Assembly (NCBI GenBank): GCA_006384855.1
Contig: VCJN01002785.1
Location: 124,001 to 188,000, forward strand
Direction of reading: 5' to 3'
Source of the DNA: Tetraselmis striata
Lineage: Eukaryota > Chlorophyta > Chlorodendrophyceae > Chlorodendrales > Chlorodendraceae
DNA length: 64,000 nt
Below the pieces are notes generated by a model. The model saw only the letters and a program-made list of their open reading frames with translations, had not been told where the DNA came from and searched no databases. Shown here one piece after another: positions 47,881-58,462 of the stretch (position 1 is the stretch's first letter; each line of letters opens with the position of its first letter). The position numbers were made by a program, and so were the translations under genes.

Positions 47881-48841
47881 ATTTGAGTTTGGTTTTGCCA
47901 GTCATGAGCGAACGGAGAAAGCGGTGGATTGACGGAGAAAGGGTAGCGCCAGGACATGAAGGAGGCACCGGGAAGGCCAGCCACCGCTGCGGAGTCCTGT
48001 TGGACTTGGAAGTGGCGGAGGGGCGCGATGTGGCCGAAGAAGAACCAGCCACGCGCCAGGTGAAGGAAGAACGTTGGGGTCGATGTAGTCCTGAAAACGA
48101 CGTCGGACTTCGTGGCCCAGCCGCCTTGGTAGCCAATGTGGGACAATGGAGCTCCGATGGCGTTAGCGGCAGACGCTGCTCCCTTGCAAAGGTTGTGTGA
48201 GCTCCAGAAAGTGCCGGGGCGGGGGGGGGGGGGGGGGGGCAGCACCGAAAGGACGAACGGCTGCATAGAGCTTGTCCGACATTGTAGCGGCGGTCCAAGA
48301 TTTGGACCGCTCGCCTGGGGTGACCGCCCAGAAGTTTGTTTCAGCCAAGGCAACATAAACCAAGGGGGCAGACTGTACGTGGTCGAGGAAGTGGTGCAGG
48401 AGACGTGCAACGCGGGGGTGTTCTGCCACTTAAAGGAGCAGCACGCGCATGTCGCCGGGACCCCGTCGGCCAGCGCGACCTTTCTTGCGGTACACCTACA
48501 TGGTAATGTTTCAATCGTCGACATACATGCACATCCCGCACTCGGCAGGATACGCCAATAAGTCCCCTGGCAAAGAACATGAAGTTGACAACCGAGGCCA
48601 CGAGGGCTCGGAAGTTGTGCTTGTACTCTGTGGTGGGAGCAAACCCAATCAACTCGGCCCGCTCGACGAAGCCGTAAGCTACATCAGCAGGCTGAGGAAC
48701 GCGTAAAGGGGCGGCATCCAGACGGCGCTGCCGTAGCATCAGCCCACGCCGAGCTGCAATAAGGTGCATGCTGTCCTTGGCGATTGGGTCGAGGTTGTGC
48801 AACTCGAAGAACGTGTTGATTGCAGACAAATAGGGCTGCAA
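47880..48841 (-). pseudogene. Tyrosine recombinase (phage-integrase fold), decayed or frame-shifted
   Basis: The N-terminal SAM-like helix domain is clear: MQPYLSAINTFFELHNLDPI, then LMLRQRRLDAAP, YKHNFRALVASVVNFMFFAR. The catalytic half has SHNLCKGAASAANAIGAPLS, HIGYQGGWATKSDVV, and, in the next frame, a DYIDP tyrosine motif at 48076-48090 followed by LFFGHI-like sequence. The frame change falls at a four-base A/T run (48094-48097); one extra base would join the two. The Arg of the H-x-x-R motif is Cys (TGC), one transition from CGC, so this copy is probably inactive. The enzyme would integrate a circular DNA intermediate. Confidence 0.62.
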
Positions 48842-49674
48842 CGAGTTAGCCCCAATGGGCCCCCGCTCACCAATCCATGCAACGTCCGGACGACAGTAGC
48901 AGTGGTCGCCTCCAGCGGGCTGATGTTCTCGGAGTCGTGGCAGACCTCCGCGAATTGGGAGAGTCTGCCGGCGTAACTCGTGTGTGTCTAAGCGGTGAGG
49001 GAGCTAGAGAGCAGGTCGAGCGTCCGCTGCCCTAACTCGTCTGAGCCGAAAGCATCATGCAGTCGAGATCGTAGGGAAGCAGGCCAAGGAGCGACAGCTT
49101 CGGGCTCGTCAATTACGTAAGTGCGCCGCTTTGCCGACAGAGTGAAAGGGGGGCGGCTACTGTTTGCAAAGTACTCGGCAGCAACGGTTAGGTTCCCGGC
49201 GGTTGGCCGGTAGTTGCTGGACGGGTTTGCAGCATCACAAGTACGGGTTTGCGGGGCTAGGTTTAGGTAAGAGGGCCGCCCCGCGCGCCCTTCGCGCTCG
49301 TAGCGCATGTCACGCGTGTAACGTACACGCGCGAAGCTTGGTCGTTGCGAATCAGTTGTAACACGCAGTGTGACAACCGACGGACGCAGTGATGAAATGG
49401 TACGGGAGGCGGTTGGTTGAGCCGCCATGTGCAGGTGTGCGGATGGTTGAGCCGCACTCGGCTGTAGCTGTAAGAAGCGCCGCACCGAGGAAGGTCTAAA
49501 TGAAGTGGGGGGGGGGGTCAAGTCCTGTCATAGGGCGCTCATCCCGCCGTTGAGCTAGGGCGTTGAGCATAGGGCGCTCATCCCGCCAGGGTGCGCTTTG
49601 CGGCGGTCACCGAAAGGTGGCCTCGCAAAGCTCCAGCAGCTCCGACGAAAGGCGCCCCACACCGTCACTCGTGC

Positions 49675-50489
49675 TCACCTTCGCGGCCACGCCCGCGTCC
49701 ACCACCACGTCCTCGTCCTCGTCCACGCCCGCGTCCTGCACCCGCAGCCACTACCCGAGCAGTAGCGGTTGCTTTTTCGCTGCTTGCATGTCGCCTCGAA
49801 GACGCAACGCTCGTAGTCCCTCATGAGGTCCCCAAAAATCGCAGAACCCAGATGCTCAGAAGCAGGCCCAAAATGTTGGGCCCGCAGCACGTCCAGAACA
49901 CCTTGGTCACCGTGCACGCGCTTGACCTCATTAAGCCTCCGTAGGAAGGCCAAACGAAAGCGAAACGCCTTGTCGATGGCTTCGGCATCGTTCCGAGCTC
50001 GCGCGAGGTAGGGAGTGAAAGTCACGACTTGCCGCAAGGACGTAGGGCAGCAGCTCGTCGAGAGCCACGACTTGTGCGGCCATGTGGGCGGCGACACACG
50101 ACATCCAAAGATACTCCTCCTGGGCCGGCAGACGCAGGTCATCCTGCTTTGAGGTACTCGTTCGTTAGGTCGGTGCTCATGGGGAAGAGTCCAGGCACTC
50201 GGCCGACCGGTCGAACGGCCTCGTAACCATACTCTGCTCGCTGTAGTAGCTCTGGCACCGCGAGGTAGTCATCCTCGTCACTCACGGATTTTGCTCCGAC
50301 GCGGCAGCAATGGGCTAGCTCTAGCAAGTCGGGGCGCTCAGTGGCTCCCCCGCTGCGTGGCGGCTGTCCCGCGATGCGCTGCCCGGAACCGGAGCCATGT
50401 GCCCGGTCTCCATCAACAACACGGTCACGAGCCGTCAATTGGGCCAACGCTGTTGCAAGCTCGCGCAACAATGTAGATTGGGCCTTCAC
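49675..50489 (-). pseudogene. Gag-like ORFs of the recombinase element
   Basis: 50489-50139 encodes LRELATALAQLTARDRVVDG and DEDDYLAVPELLQRAEYGYE. 50142-49675 encodes VTFTPYLARARNDAEAIDKA, FRFRLAFLRRLNEVKRVHGD, LRAQHFGPASEHLGSAIFGD, helical and charged. The two frames overlap by a few bases and may be one ORF with an indel. No known domain; position ahead of the recombinase and helical composition suggest a structural/gag protein. Confidence 0.4.
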
Positions 50490-50654
50490 GTCTGCGTGTA
50501 GCGATTCGAGCGTCGGCTCAACGACGCGTTATTCTCCATCTGGCATGGTAACGCACGGACGTACGGATAAGAATATCACACACGGGTGGTGAGCCAGGTG
50601 TGGGCTTGAACAACCTGGGGTGACCTTGCTCGCAACAGGTTTCGAGACAGTTTT

Positions 50655-50858
50655 AACAACGCTGCGTGTAACGCAGCGAAAATTGGAAGATGTATGGCAG
50701 GCTCAACTATTATGGCTGCTTTTATGTCTACTCGTGCTGCACCCAAACATGGCGCAACGACAGGTGCCTAGGTCCTGTATGTACCACTGAGCAGCAATTG
50801 TAGCTGAAAAGCGGTTAGGTCAAGGGAGGAAACCCCATAAACTAGTTTAGATCATTCA
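50655..50858 (+). repeat. Direct repeat, right end of the recombinase element
   Basis: Partner of 47680-47880, with small substitutions (aaaattggaagatgtatggc, cgcaacgacaggtgcctagg). It ends in the same actagtttagatcattcaca word, after which a different repeat family begins. Confidence 0.85.
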
Positions 50859-50875
50859 CATCACTACCAGTACGG

Positions 50876-51005
50876 GTTGCGGGCCTCATGCGGGATGCGG
50901 GCCGCTTTTATTAGGCGGCTTGTTGTGTTGATTGTTTAGTACTACTTTTAGTAGTAGGTGGGTTTGCTACTGCCCTTTTTGGAATTCACACCAGTACGGG
51001 TAGCG
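50876..51005 (+). repeat. LTR-like dispersed repeat, left copy
   Basis: accagtacgggttgcgggcc, atgcgggccgcttttattag, gcggcttgttgtgttgattg, and tttttggaattcacaccagt. A second copy in the same direction lies at 51655-51785 and a reverse copy at 56175-56310; a rearranged piece is at 9396-9500. Confidence 0.65.
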
Positions 51006-51654
51006 ACAAGTGACACTCATCAACACCGTGCCTATGGATGAACTCAAGGACTTTGTGCCAGACGTTGAGCTCTCCATCCCGGCCTTCAACGTCGTGACCG
51101 GGAGCTGTGACCTCCGGAGCTTGAAGCCCACGCTGTCGGAGTTCAAGACTAATCATGCGATACGGAGTCAAGGACACTGCGGTGCCCCGGGCCGCGGCTG
51201 TGGATCGGTTTGAGCGCTACATGTCGGGCGACATACAACGGGGGTGGGCAGTACGGGATGCGACGTGGCAAAACACGAAGCCGGGACAAAAGGACACTCT
51301 TTGAGACATCGATCTTGGACATGTCGGATTGCATGGGCATGGTCTTCGGCACGGCGAGTGAGGTGAATAAAGGGGCTTCGCACTGTGCGCGGTGTCACAG
51401 GCTTGGCAGCGATCGGGGTGCCCTCTTATCGCGGGGAGCTCGGTAGATGCATCACCCGGGCTCACCAAGAGGCCTTTACTCGCAAGAGATTTCCTCGGGT
51501 CCTGAGCTGGGTAGCGGGTCGAGAGCGTGCTCGCTGCCTCATCAGAGGGCGCAGATTTGTCCGCCATCCCGTTGCCTTCCCGAAGCTTCACAGCACGTCC
51601 ACTACAAGTGCACTCGTGGCCCGGACTCTGAAACGTGCGCGCATCATAATAATT
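51006..51654 (+). pseudogene. Internal region of a small LTR-like element, coding remnants
   Basis: Between the two repeats a plus-strand frame opens with NTVPMDELKDFVPDVELSIP, AFNVVTGSCDLRSLKPTLSE, then shifts frame and continues with KTRSRDKRTLFETSILDMSD and ASHCARCHRLGSDRG. No domain is recognised and stops interrupt every frame. It could be a remnant of a retroelement gag or an unrelated captured sequence. Confidence 0.35.
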
Positions 51655-51785
51655 CACCATCCCGCCTCGTACGGGATGCGCGCGGCTGTTAGGCGCTAGC
51701 TGTGTTGATCTTTTAGTACACTGCTTTTGGTGGTGGATTTGAAATTACCGGTCCTTTTGTAATTCACACCAGTGGCGACAAGTGC
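51655..51785 (+). repeat. LTR-like dispersed repeat, right copy
   Basis: catcccgcctcgtacgggat, ggctgttaggcgctagctgt, gttgatcttttagtacactg, and ccttttgtaattcacaccag. Matches 50876-51005 in order and direction. Confidence 0.65.
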
Positions 51786-54074
51786 TGGTAGCGGACACCG
51801 CCGTCCGCGCGTCGTGCCGCAGGCCGCACACCTAACTGTCTCGTATAAATAACCCCCCCCTGTATAAATAACCCCCCCCCCCCGTATAAATGAAACCCGC
51901 TCTCCCTGTAACCAAAAAGTTATAAATAACCCCCCGTCTCGGCCCGCAACCCTCGCAACCCTCTCGGCGCGTATACCTGGGTCAACCCCCCGCGCCTGTA
52001 GTATCCCCCCAGGGACCGCTGCCGGGAATCCATAGTCGCTACTCATAGCTACCAAATGAGTACGGCCTTGCCTTGGATAGATGAACTGTCGATGACCGCG
52101 GGAGCAGTACCCATCAACGGTTGACTGAATTTTGGGGCAATAATTCAACTTGCTTGAATTTCTCAAAACGACGTTTGCCCTCTCTCGGTGTCCCTGCTTT
52201 GGGGAATGCCAAAAGCTGTCCAGGATGGAAGTCGAAACGACGAACTGCGGTCCCCAACTCACGCGCTGGCCAGCTGGGACTAGTCCTAGCAGCTGGTCTA
52301 TTCGACTCTTGTTGCTGTCCGTGTTGATCGCGGGCTTCCCGGCTGCTGCCTTCGCCAACTCGACGGTGGTTCCGCGGCCGCCCTCCGCGTCGCCCCCCTC
52401 CTGGCAATGGCACGCTGAGCTGCCCCCCGGCAGCGCTTGCGCGCCCCACGGCGACAAGGAGCCACTTCCCGGCGATACTTCCGCCACTGCTCGCCATCCC
52501 GGTGCGCACCTCAACTCGTCAGCAACGACACTGCGCTTCTTGGGCTTAGGTGCGCCCACGCCCTCCCGCCCTCACCCACTTCTCTTCCCTCTCACCTCCG
52601 GTCTATGGCCCTATGGAATTAGTCTTCTGAAGAGTTGTCCGTAAATTCGAAACATTTGCACGTGTAAATGTACAAAGCCAGTCAAGCCAGTGTACAAAGT
52701 GAGAGCTCGGAGTCTACCGCCGGCTGCCGCGGTTGAGGAGGATATTGTTCATTCTATGATTCAACATCGATTTCAGGCAGTACTTCACCGCCGCAGTGAC
52801 TAAGGTGCTCATACAAGTGTTTACACCTAATGCACGGGGTTTCCTGGCGGCTGGGGAGGGGCAGGGGTAGGGTGGGCTGGCGCTGATATTGCTGGGTGTA
52901 GGCCGGCAACATTTCCGCTGTGTTGCACAGATGACATAAACGGCGGGGGGCGGCTGACAAGTGCTTGGACAGTGTGAAATCTGCCTGGTCATTGAGGCAG
53001 AAGGTTGAGGAAACAGTTGTGGCGGATACACACGTGTGGGCTGGCATATGCAAGCAGGTTTAGGGGGAGAGGGGGTGGGGAGGGGGGGTGCCCTCAGCAA
53101 TGGCGCAGCAGCATTGGCTGAGCATCAAACCCGTAGGCGCCCCCTCCCTGGCTCCCACACAGAGCGGCCGTGCAGCGGATGGTGTAGTAGACGGGCAGGT
53201 GTGATGCACTGCGGACCGCGGCTGGCCGCATTGGCAATGTCGCGTGTGAATGGTGAGTGCATGGCAGGTCAAGCTAGGGACAACGCCGACTGTGCCCAGC
53301 AATCCAAAGATTGTCGCTGACTGGACAGGGGCACTGTGCCACCCCACTTAGGCCACCTGTATTCATGGTGTGTGTTTCGGGAGGGGGCAGGGGGGCAGCC
53401 CTCCAAATCCCCTGCTACCCGCGCGGAGATACAGGCCCCCTCTGGCCTGTTCATGCCCAGCCTTCTGCGCACCACACACAGGAGACAAACATCTGACAGC
53501 AGTGGTGAAAATCATCAGCATCAATAGTAAAGCAAGCATGAATCGAATCAAACAAGCAGCTGATCTGCGGTGCATTGTCTGTCAGTTTTCCTTTTGTGGC
53601 AGATGGGGGAAGGGGGAGGGGGCAGGGCGTCAGATCACCGTTACGTAAACTACGCTGGAGTCGCCATACATTACCGACCCCCTCGCGGAGAAGATGCCCG
53701 TATAGTCATGTGGAAATCTATTGCGGGTGCCAACTCACATATAATAACCCTTGTTGTAATCCTGTATATCCTCCAATTGGGTTTGCATGTAAGCTTACTA
53801 CATGAACATTGGCTCGTCTATGTTTGACCTCTGGCAGGCAGGTCGGCTTTTATTCGCAGTGTCCTCATGTATATTACCGCGTTGGCACCTGTAGAATACC
53901 AGGCCGTGCCCTGAGAACATGGCACGGAATCCCATACTCAAAGGTCGGTGCAGAACAAGCCATCACTAGTGAGACATCCCCTGGTCCCGCAAACTCAGGA
54001 AAACGGCGCCATCTCTGATTGCCGGGGTTGTTTACTTAATACAGTGCTGACAAGAAACTGGCGTGTTGCCACAG
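51786..54074. other. Gene-poor region with one long unidentified frame
   Basis: A minus-strand frame from 52559 to 51696 (287 codons, no ATG start) reads GKPAINTDSNKSRIDQLLGL and VVSTSILDSFWHSPKQ in its middle; the plus strand is also partly open (52150-52644). No domain recognised. The short stretch taaataacccccc is repeated three times at 51846-51935. A dispersed repeat lies at 53740-53880. Upstream exons of the sulfotransferase-like gene may lie in 53500-54074 but cannot be placed. Confidence 0.35.
53740..53880 (+). repeat. Dispersed repeat, copy 1 (copy 2 at 57810-57935)
   Basis: tcctccaattgggtttgcat and ctctggcaggcaggtcggct with cgcagtgtcctcatgta; the second copy has ccctccaattgggcccttgc, ccactggcaggtagggcaga and cgcggtgttcttgtca. 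The copies face the same way on both sides of the sulfotransferase-like gene. Confidence 0.5.
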
Positions 54075-57000
54075 GATCTGGCACCACCGGCACGCGCAGC
54101 CTCATGAAGCTGTTCTGCGAGTACGGGATTCCATCCATCCACTCGAGTAGAATGTGCCACCTAGACCCGGAGACCGCGGAGCTGCACGCCCACCTAAGGG
54201 ACTCCATGTGGTGCTTGCGCAAAGGAGGCGCGGCGTGCATGTCTGTGAGGGGCATCGACGGGGCAAGGTGCACATTGGGAGTCGTGCGGGCTCGGGTCCG
54301 CAAGAACCTGGAGAACCTGGTGCGGCATGGGTCCATGCAGGTGCGCACACGCCATGGGCAACTGGGACCCACTCCTGCTGAATATCACGCTTCGGGCTCG
54401 CTATCTGTTTCAGTTTGTTATATCCCCTCGCGAAGAAGATGAAGGAGAGAATGAACCCGTACTTTGAGCTCTCGATTAATAATGGGCATCCCCGCCTCGC
54501 AATTGGGTAGACAGTAAAGCCCTCCTTGAGGATGCGCCAAGTGTATTTAGTAGAATTGGCCCGCGCGAGGGCCCCAGCAATCCCGTCACTCAATTCTTCA
54601 CTTCTTCCACCTGATTGATGAAATAGGTTTGTCGTTTGGCAACCCACAAAGTCGCTCAAATGGGATCATCCAATGATTTGGCTCATAGGGTTTGGAAAGG
54701 CTAGAACCCAAGCTCAGGGGTTTCTCTGCGGTGACAGGTCACGGAGACATGCTGATTCGGAGCTTTAATCCCGCCGGTGAGTTTGTCGGTCCTGTTTGCG
54801 GTACAATTGTTGTGCATAGGCAGGAATAGGTAAGCTATAGGTTTGTTGAACCCGACTCGTCGAAAAACGGTACCTGCAGAAATTCTGCTTTTGAGCAAGC
54901 TGCCTGAACATAGGGCGTTGTAGGCGGTTGATGCCCTACCCATAGCTGAATGATGGTGATTACATGTTAAGCTAGGTGTAACCGCACGAAACGGAATCGC
55001 TGTCTACTGTGTAACATATCCCGTAGTTGTAAGCATTTTGTAGACAGCGTACCAAACAGAACCAATCTAAGGGAGAACAACCCAAAGGATAACCAAATGC
55101 CTCAGCGGAATTGCGGTTTGCGCCTCTGGATCCCATATTGTGCAGGCTCTACGGGACTGCAACATATCCTGAAGTCCTGCACCATTCCAGAAAATCTGCG
55201 GACCTCCAGAATGTCGTAATACATATGTTCGACAGCCATCCTCTGCTCCATTATTTCCACGGACATGGGGTAGGCAGATTTGATTCCCGTGGCGGGCCAA
55301 CATCCACGAGAGATCAGCGAAATGTATTCGAATGTTTATGCTGTATATGAAATACCAGGGTGTGTGTCTATCCATCCGTCAAACGGCGGCTCGTCAGCAG
55401 CACACTTAAGTCCTTGTCGAGTGCAAGTACACCCAAAAGGAGTACGACCCCCCCCCCCCCCCCCCCGCCCCCCCCCCCAACACACATACACAGCGCATGC
55501 CCCGGTCTGTTCCTGCAAACACTCAACAGATTTCGCCACTGAAATCTGATGAGAAACCGCTGATTTATGGGCGATGCATAAACTCCAAGTCGACGAATAT
55601 GCCTCCCAGCCTCGTACAAATCGTGTCAACGCGGCAAGGACGCCTCTAACACTGCCCCTGTGCGCGCAGGCCGTGTTCGATGTTCCCTTCCCGCAGCTTG
55701 CGGACGCCTTGGCAGAGATAGTGCCCGATGCACTGTTGCTGCAGAGCATGCGCGATGGGCCCTCGTGGGCCGAGAGCCGGTACACTCATCATGTGGATTC
55801 CCCCGTATGCAGGTTGGCCGCCTGCCGCATCCCATTTCCTTTTTCCGCAACAGCCCAACCTAATTGCTTCAAAGTTAGGATTTCCAGTCGCAAATGAAAC
55901 CGCGACCCAGTAATCCTTGATCATCATCTTCAGATTCGAATGGCACCGCCGCGACCTAGGTCTTTTTTGCATGACCATCCCCTGACCTCTCATATACATT
56001 CTATTTATGCACTCTCAGCCTCGAATCATCGCTGTTGAATACCGGCGATTCAGATCTTCGGGGCTCTCCGCGTTTGTTAGTCCTTCCGTTCGGGGTTCGG
56101 CTGAGGCGGTGGCCAAATTGGGTACACCAGACCTACGATGACCCGTGGATGGCGTCTGCCGAGGACGGCACCTGCTGATATAGGTACCTGGTAAACTTGT
56201 GCTGGTGTGAATTACGACAAAAGTGCGAATAACATCAACCGCTAAAAGGAGTACACATAGGAGATAATCACACGCCGCCTATAGAAAGCGGCCGGCAATC
56301 CGCTCGAGGCGGGATGGATCCTGAAGTCAGGTTGGGACAAATCTACAACAAGACTCGAACCTGCGCAGAGCGGAATCATGAGCGTAACATGCAGGTCCCC
56401 CTCCGCCACCTATCAAATCTCAAGCCGAAACGAATACTTTTCAAAACTTGTTAGAAAACTTGTTCCTGAAGAAAACTGGTCAGATGGGACGAATCTATGC
56501 CGTCTGATAATCTACTGGTACCCGTAATGATCAGGACTCTGTCACAGGTTCCGACCCGGGCTGATCCGGCCTGGGGTACACTTCAGGAATTACACTACAG
56601 GTACACGCATGATGACACACCTTAAAAATGGGTTCCCGGCGGGTCACAAGAGTGATGAATTGCCGAGTCCGAGATTCCACAAGAAGTATCGACTATTCGG
56701 AGTTTGCGCTAAGGGTGACTATATGACGCTCTCCACGTATAAAATACTACACATGATTGTATTTTTCCTGCTTTGCTGGGTCGCAAAGGACGCTATATCT
56801 GTGGCAAACCCAAAGCTCTAGAAACGCAGCTGACACGGCCTCTGCGGGACCGCGCTGCAGGGATGGGGTACACAACCCCCTGGACGTCTTCAACTGCGGC
56901 TACGACACCGACCCCTGCCACAAGCTCCTGTACATGCGTGACCTGAACTCGACCCAGAAGGAGGAGCTCGGCCAGCGCATGTTCTACGAGCGACATGCGC

Positions 57001-57455
57001 ACATCCGTTCGCTGTTCCCAAGGCGCAACATCCGGATGGTGAGCATGCTCTGCGGGTCGCGCCATTGGCGTGGTGATGCGGGACTCGTGCCAGCCACGCA
57101 TGCATGCGGCTATGGGTGATAATCTTTACCCGCACTACTGGTACTATGTGTTCTCCCCTGGGATTGACAAGTGTGTTTATTGGGACAGGCGTGCGCATGG
57201 GACGACGGCTACCGGAGCGTCGAGCTGCAGCTCCGCAGCATGGGGTACCGGCGAGTGTCCGGCAGCTCAGAGCTGGTCACAGACGGCGGCGAGGTGAAGA
57301 CCAGTGTGAAAATGCAGCCCATCACCGATATGACAAATAAACGCCTGGCCTTTCGAGACACGGAGCAGAGAATTGAGGCATTTGCCGAACAGGAGTGGGC
57401 TCGATTCAATGAGATGTACGGGCCGGCTGGACACACTCCGGCTGGTGGCTCATGA
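54075..57455 (+). CDS. P-loop sulfotransferase-like protein, multi-exon, 5' end not placed
   Basis: Supported exons are 54075-54340, 55670-55804, one ending at 57038 (start about 56821-56865, not settled) and 57189-57455 with TGA. The first carries GSGTTGTRSLMKLFCEYGIP, matching the 5'-PSB P-loop of PAPS-dependent sulfotransferases (GTGRTGT-type). The second gives FDVPFPQLADALAEIVPDAL, LLQSMRDGPSWAESR, like the 3'-PB region (VRDP..W..SR). The third gives PLDVFNCGYDTDPCHKLLYM and RMFYERHAHIRSLFPRRNIR, a pattern near the end of the fold. The last exon (QLRSMGYRRVSGSSELVTDG, QRIEAFAEQEWARFNEMYG) is not typical. Likely transfers sulfate from PAPS, possibly in the Golgi, but the substrate is unknown. 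No signal peptide can be judged because the first exon is missing. Confidence 0.58.
56175..56310 (-). repeat. LTR-like dispersed repeat, reverse copy
   Basis: Reverse complement of the 50876/51655 family: ggtgtgaattacgacaaaag, caaccgctaaaaggagtaca, gcctatagaaagcggccggc. It sits in an intron of the sulfotransferase-like gene. Confidence 0.6.
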
Positions 57456-57809
57456 CCACACATCCATGAGCTGCTGCTCTCGAGTTTGGCCCTTGGCAGC
57501 TCCTACTAGCGGTTCTCGTGATGCGCAGTACGCCGCCCTGGAAAAAGGGGCGAGCCCAAGACTTGCGTGGGCAGGTGTAAATAAATGTGATCATCAGCAG
57601 TCGGACAGCAGAGCCCGGATGGGAAACAGCAATCACAGTGCGCCTGAGATTGCGTTGGCAATCTACAGGAAACGGAAGACCTGAAACTCCCGAAAGAGGG
57701 GACCGTCTGCCGTGACGTTATAACGCACGTAAAAACAAGCTCGAGGGTGGCTGGGATATATTTGAGCATTGGTATGTACAGGTGAGGACTCGCCGGTAAG
57801 TACCCTTTG

Positions 57810-57935
57810 TTTTCACCCTCCAATTGGGCCCTTGCACGTAACCTATAAATAGCAAACGAAGTTTCGCCATAATTTTGTCTAGATTCGACCACTGGCAGGT
57901 AGGGCAGATTCCTGTCCGCGGTGTTCTTGTCATTG
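57810..57935 (+). repeat. Dispersed repeat, copy 2
   Basis: Partner of 53740-53880. It lies about 350 bp after the sulfotransferase-like stop codon. Confidence 0.5.
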
Positions 57936-58022
57936 CGTCGGCAGCCGCGCAGAAGGTTGGGTAACAAGCACCGCAAGTTACACAGATGTGGGGTATGCAC
58001 GGTGCAGTGAGCTCGGCCCGGT

Positions 58023-58313
58023 TTAATACTGCAGAGAGCAGTGGGTACTCTGCGTTTCTGTAACTCTCAGCACGCCAAATGCCGTTTGCAGGATGATCAC
58101 GACGAACGTAAACAGCGGGGTGGCAGTTAATATCCTCCTACTTCGGCTTCTCATACTGTACTTTTGGTGAAGCTGGGTCACATAGCCCCCCCTCTCTCTC
58201 TTTCTATCCAGCTCTGTTATGGGAAGGGCCAGGGATGCATCGTGTTGCTGTGCGATGTCGGCCTGCAACTCGCGCCAACTTGGATGTGCACCAAAGGCCC
58301 GATCAATGTCCAT
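58023..58313 (-). other. Uncharacterised frame with one membrane segment
   Basis: About 90 codons on the minus strand, preceded by a plausible acceptor (attttgcttgcag) a few bases before ATG 58313. It reads RAFGAHPSWRELQADIAQQH, ITELDRKRERGGYVTQLHQK, then a hydrophobic stretch (ILTATPLFTFVVIILQTAFG). No family is recognised. It could be a last exon of a gene overlapping the flavoenzyme 3' region, or its UTR. Confidence 0.3.
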
Positions 58314-58462
58314 ACACCTGCAAGCAAAATAGTATTCTACTGAACTGACTGTTTATTGGGATTCAACGGAATTGGCGCTATGCTGGTTCTCCGATATCCA
58401 TCCGCAGGCAATCGCTCGCAGAGCATCACCCCCCTGGCGGGTGGCGCACTCCCGGGGCTGCG

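Larger units (their letters stand above)
47680..50858 (-). mobile_element. Tyrosine-recombinase element between ~200-bp direct repeats
   Basis: A 3.2-kb block whose ends are direct repeats and whose minus strand encodes, in order, a gag-like/coiled-coil ORF region (50489-49675), an unidentified Pro/Ser/Arg-rich ORF (49521-48988) and a tyrosine recombinase (48841-47880). I find no reverse transcriptase or RNase H between the repeats. The layout recalls PAT/Ngaro/Kangaroo-type DIRS elements or a Crypton, but direct ends without RT do not match either cleanly. It could be a deletion derivative of a DIRS-like element. Confidence 0.6.

Noticed and set aside
49500..49590. tRNA-like duplicated word (cgctcatcccgcc with gagctagggcg)
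   Set aside because: Resembles a D-arm region on the minus strand but lacks a T arm; may be a primer-binding-like piece, not a gene.
56330..56440. Possible tRNA gene on the minus strand (gcaggttcgagtc)
   Set aside because: Only a B-box-like word is convincing; I could not form an acceptor stem or anticodon arm.
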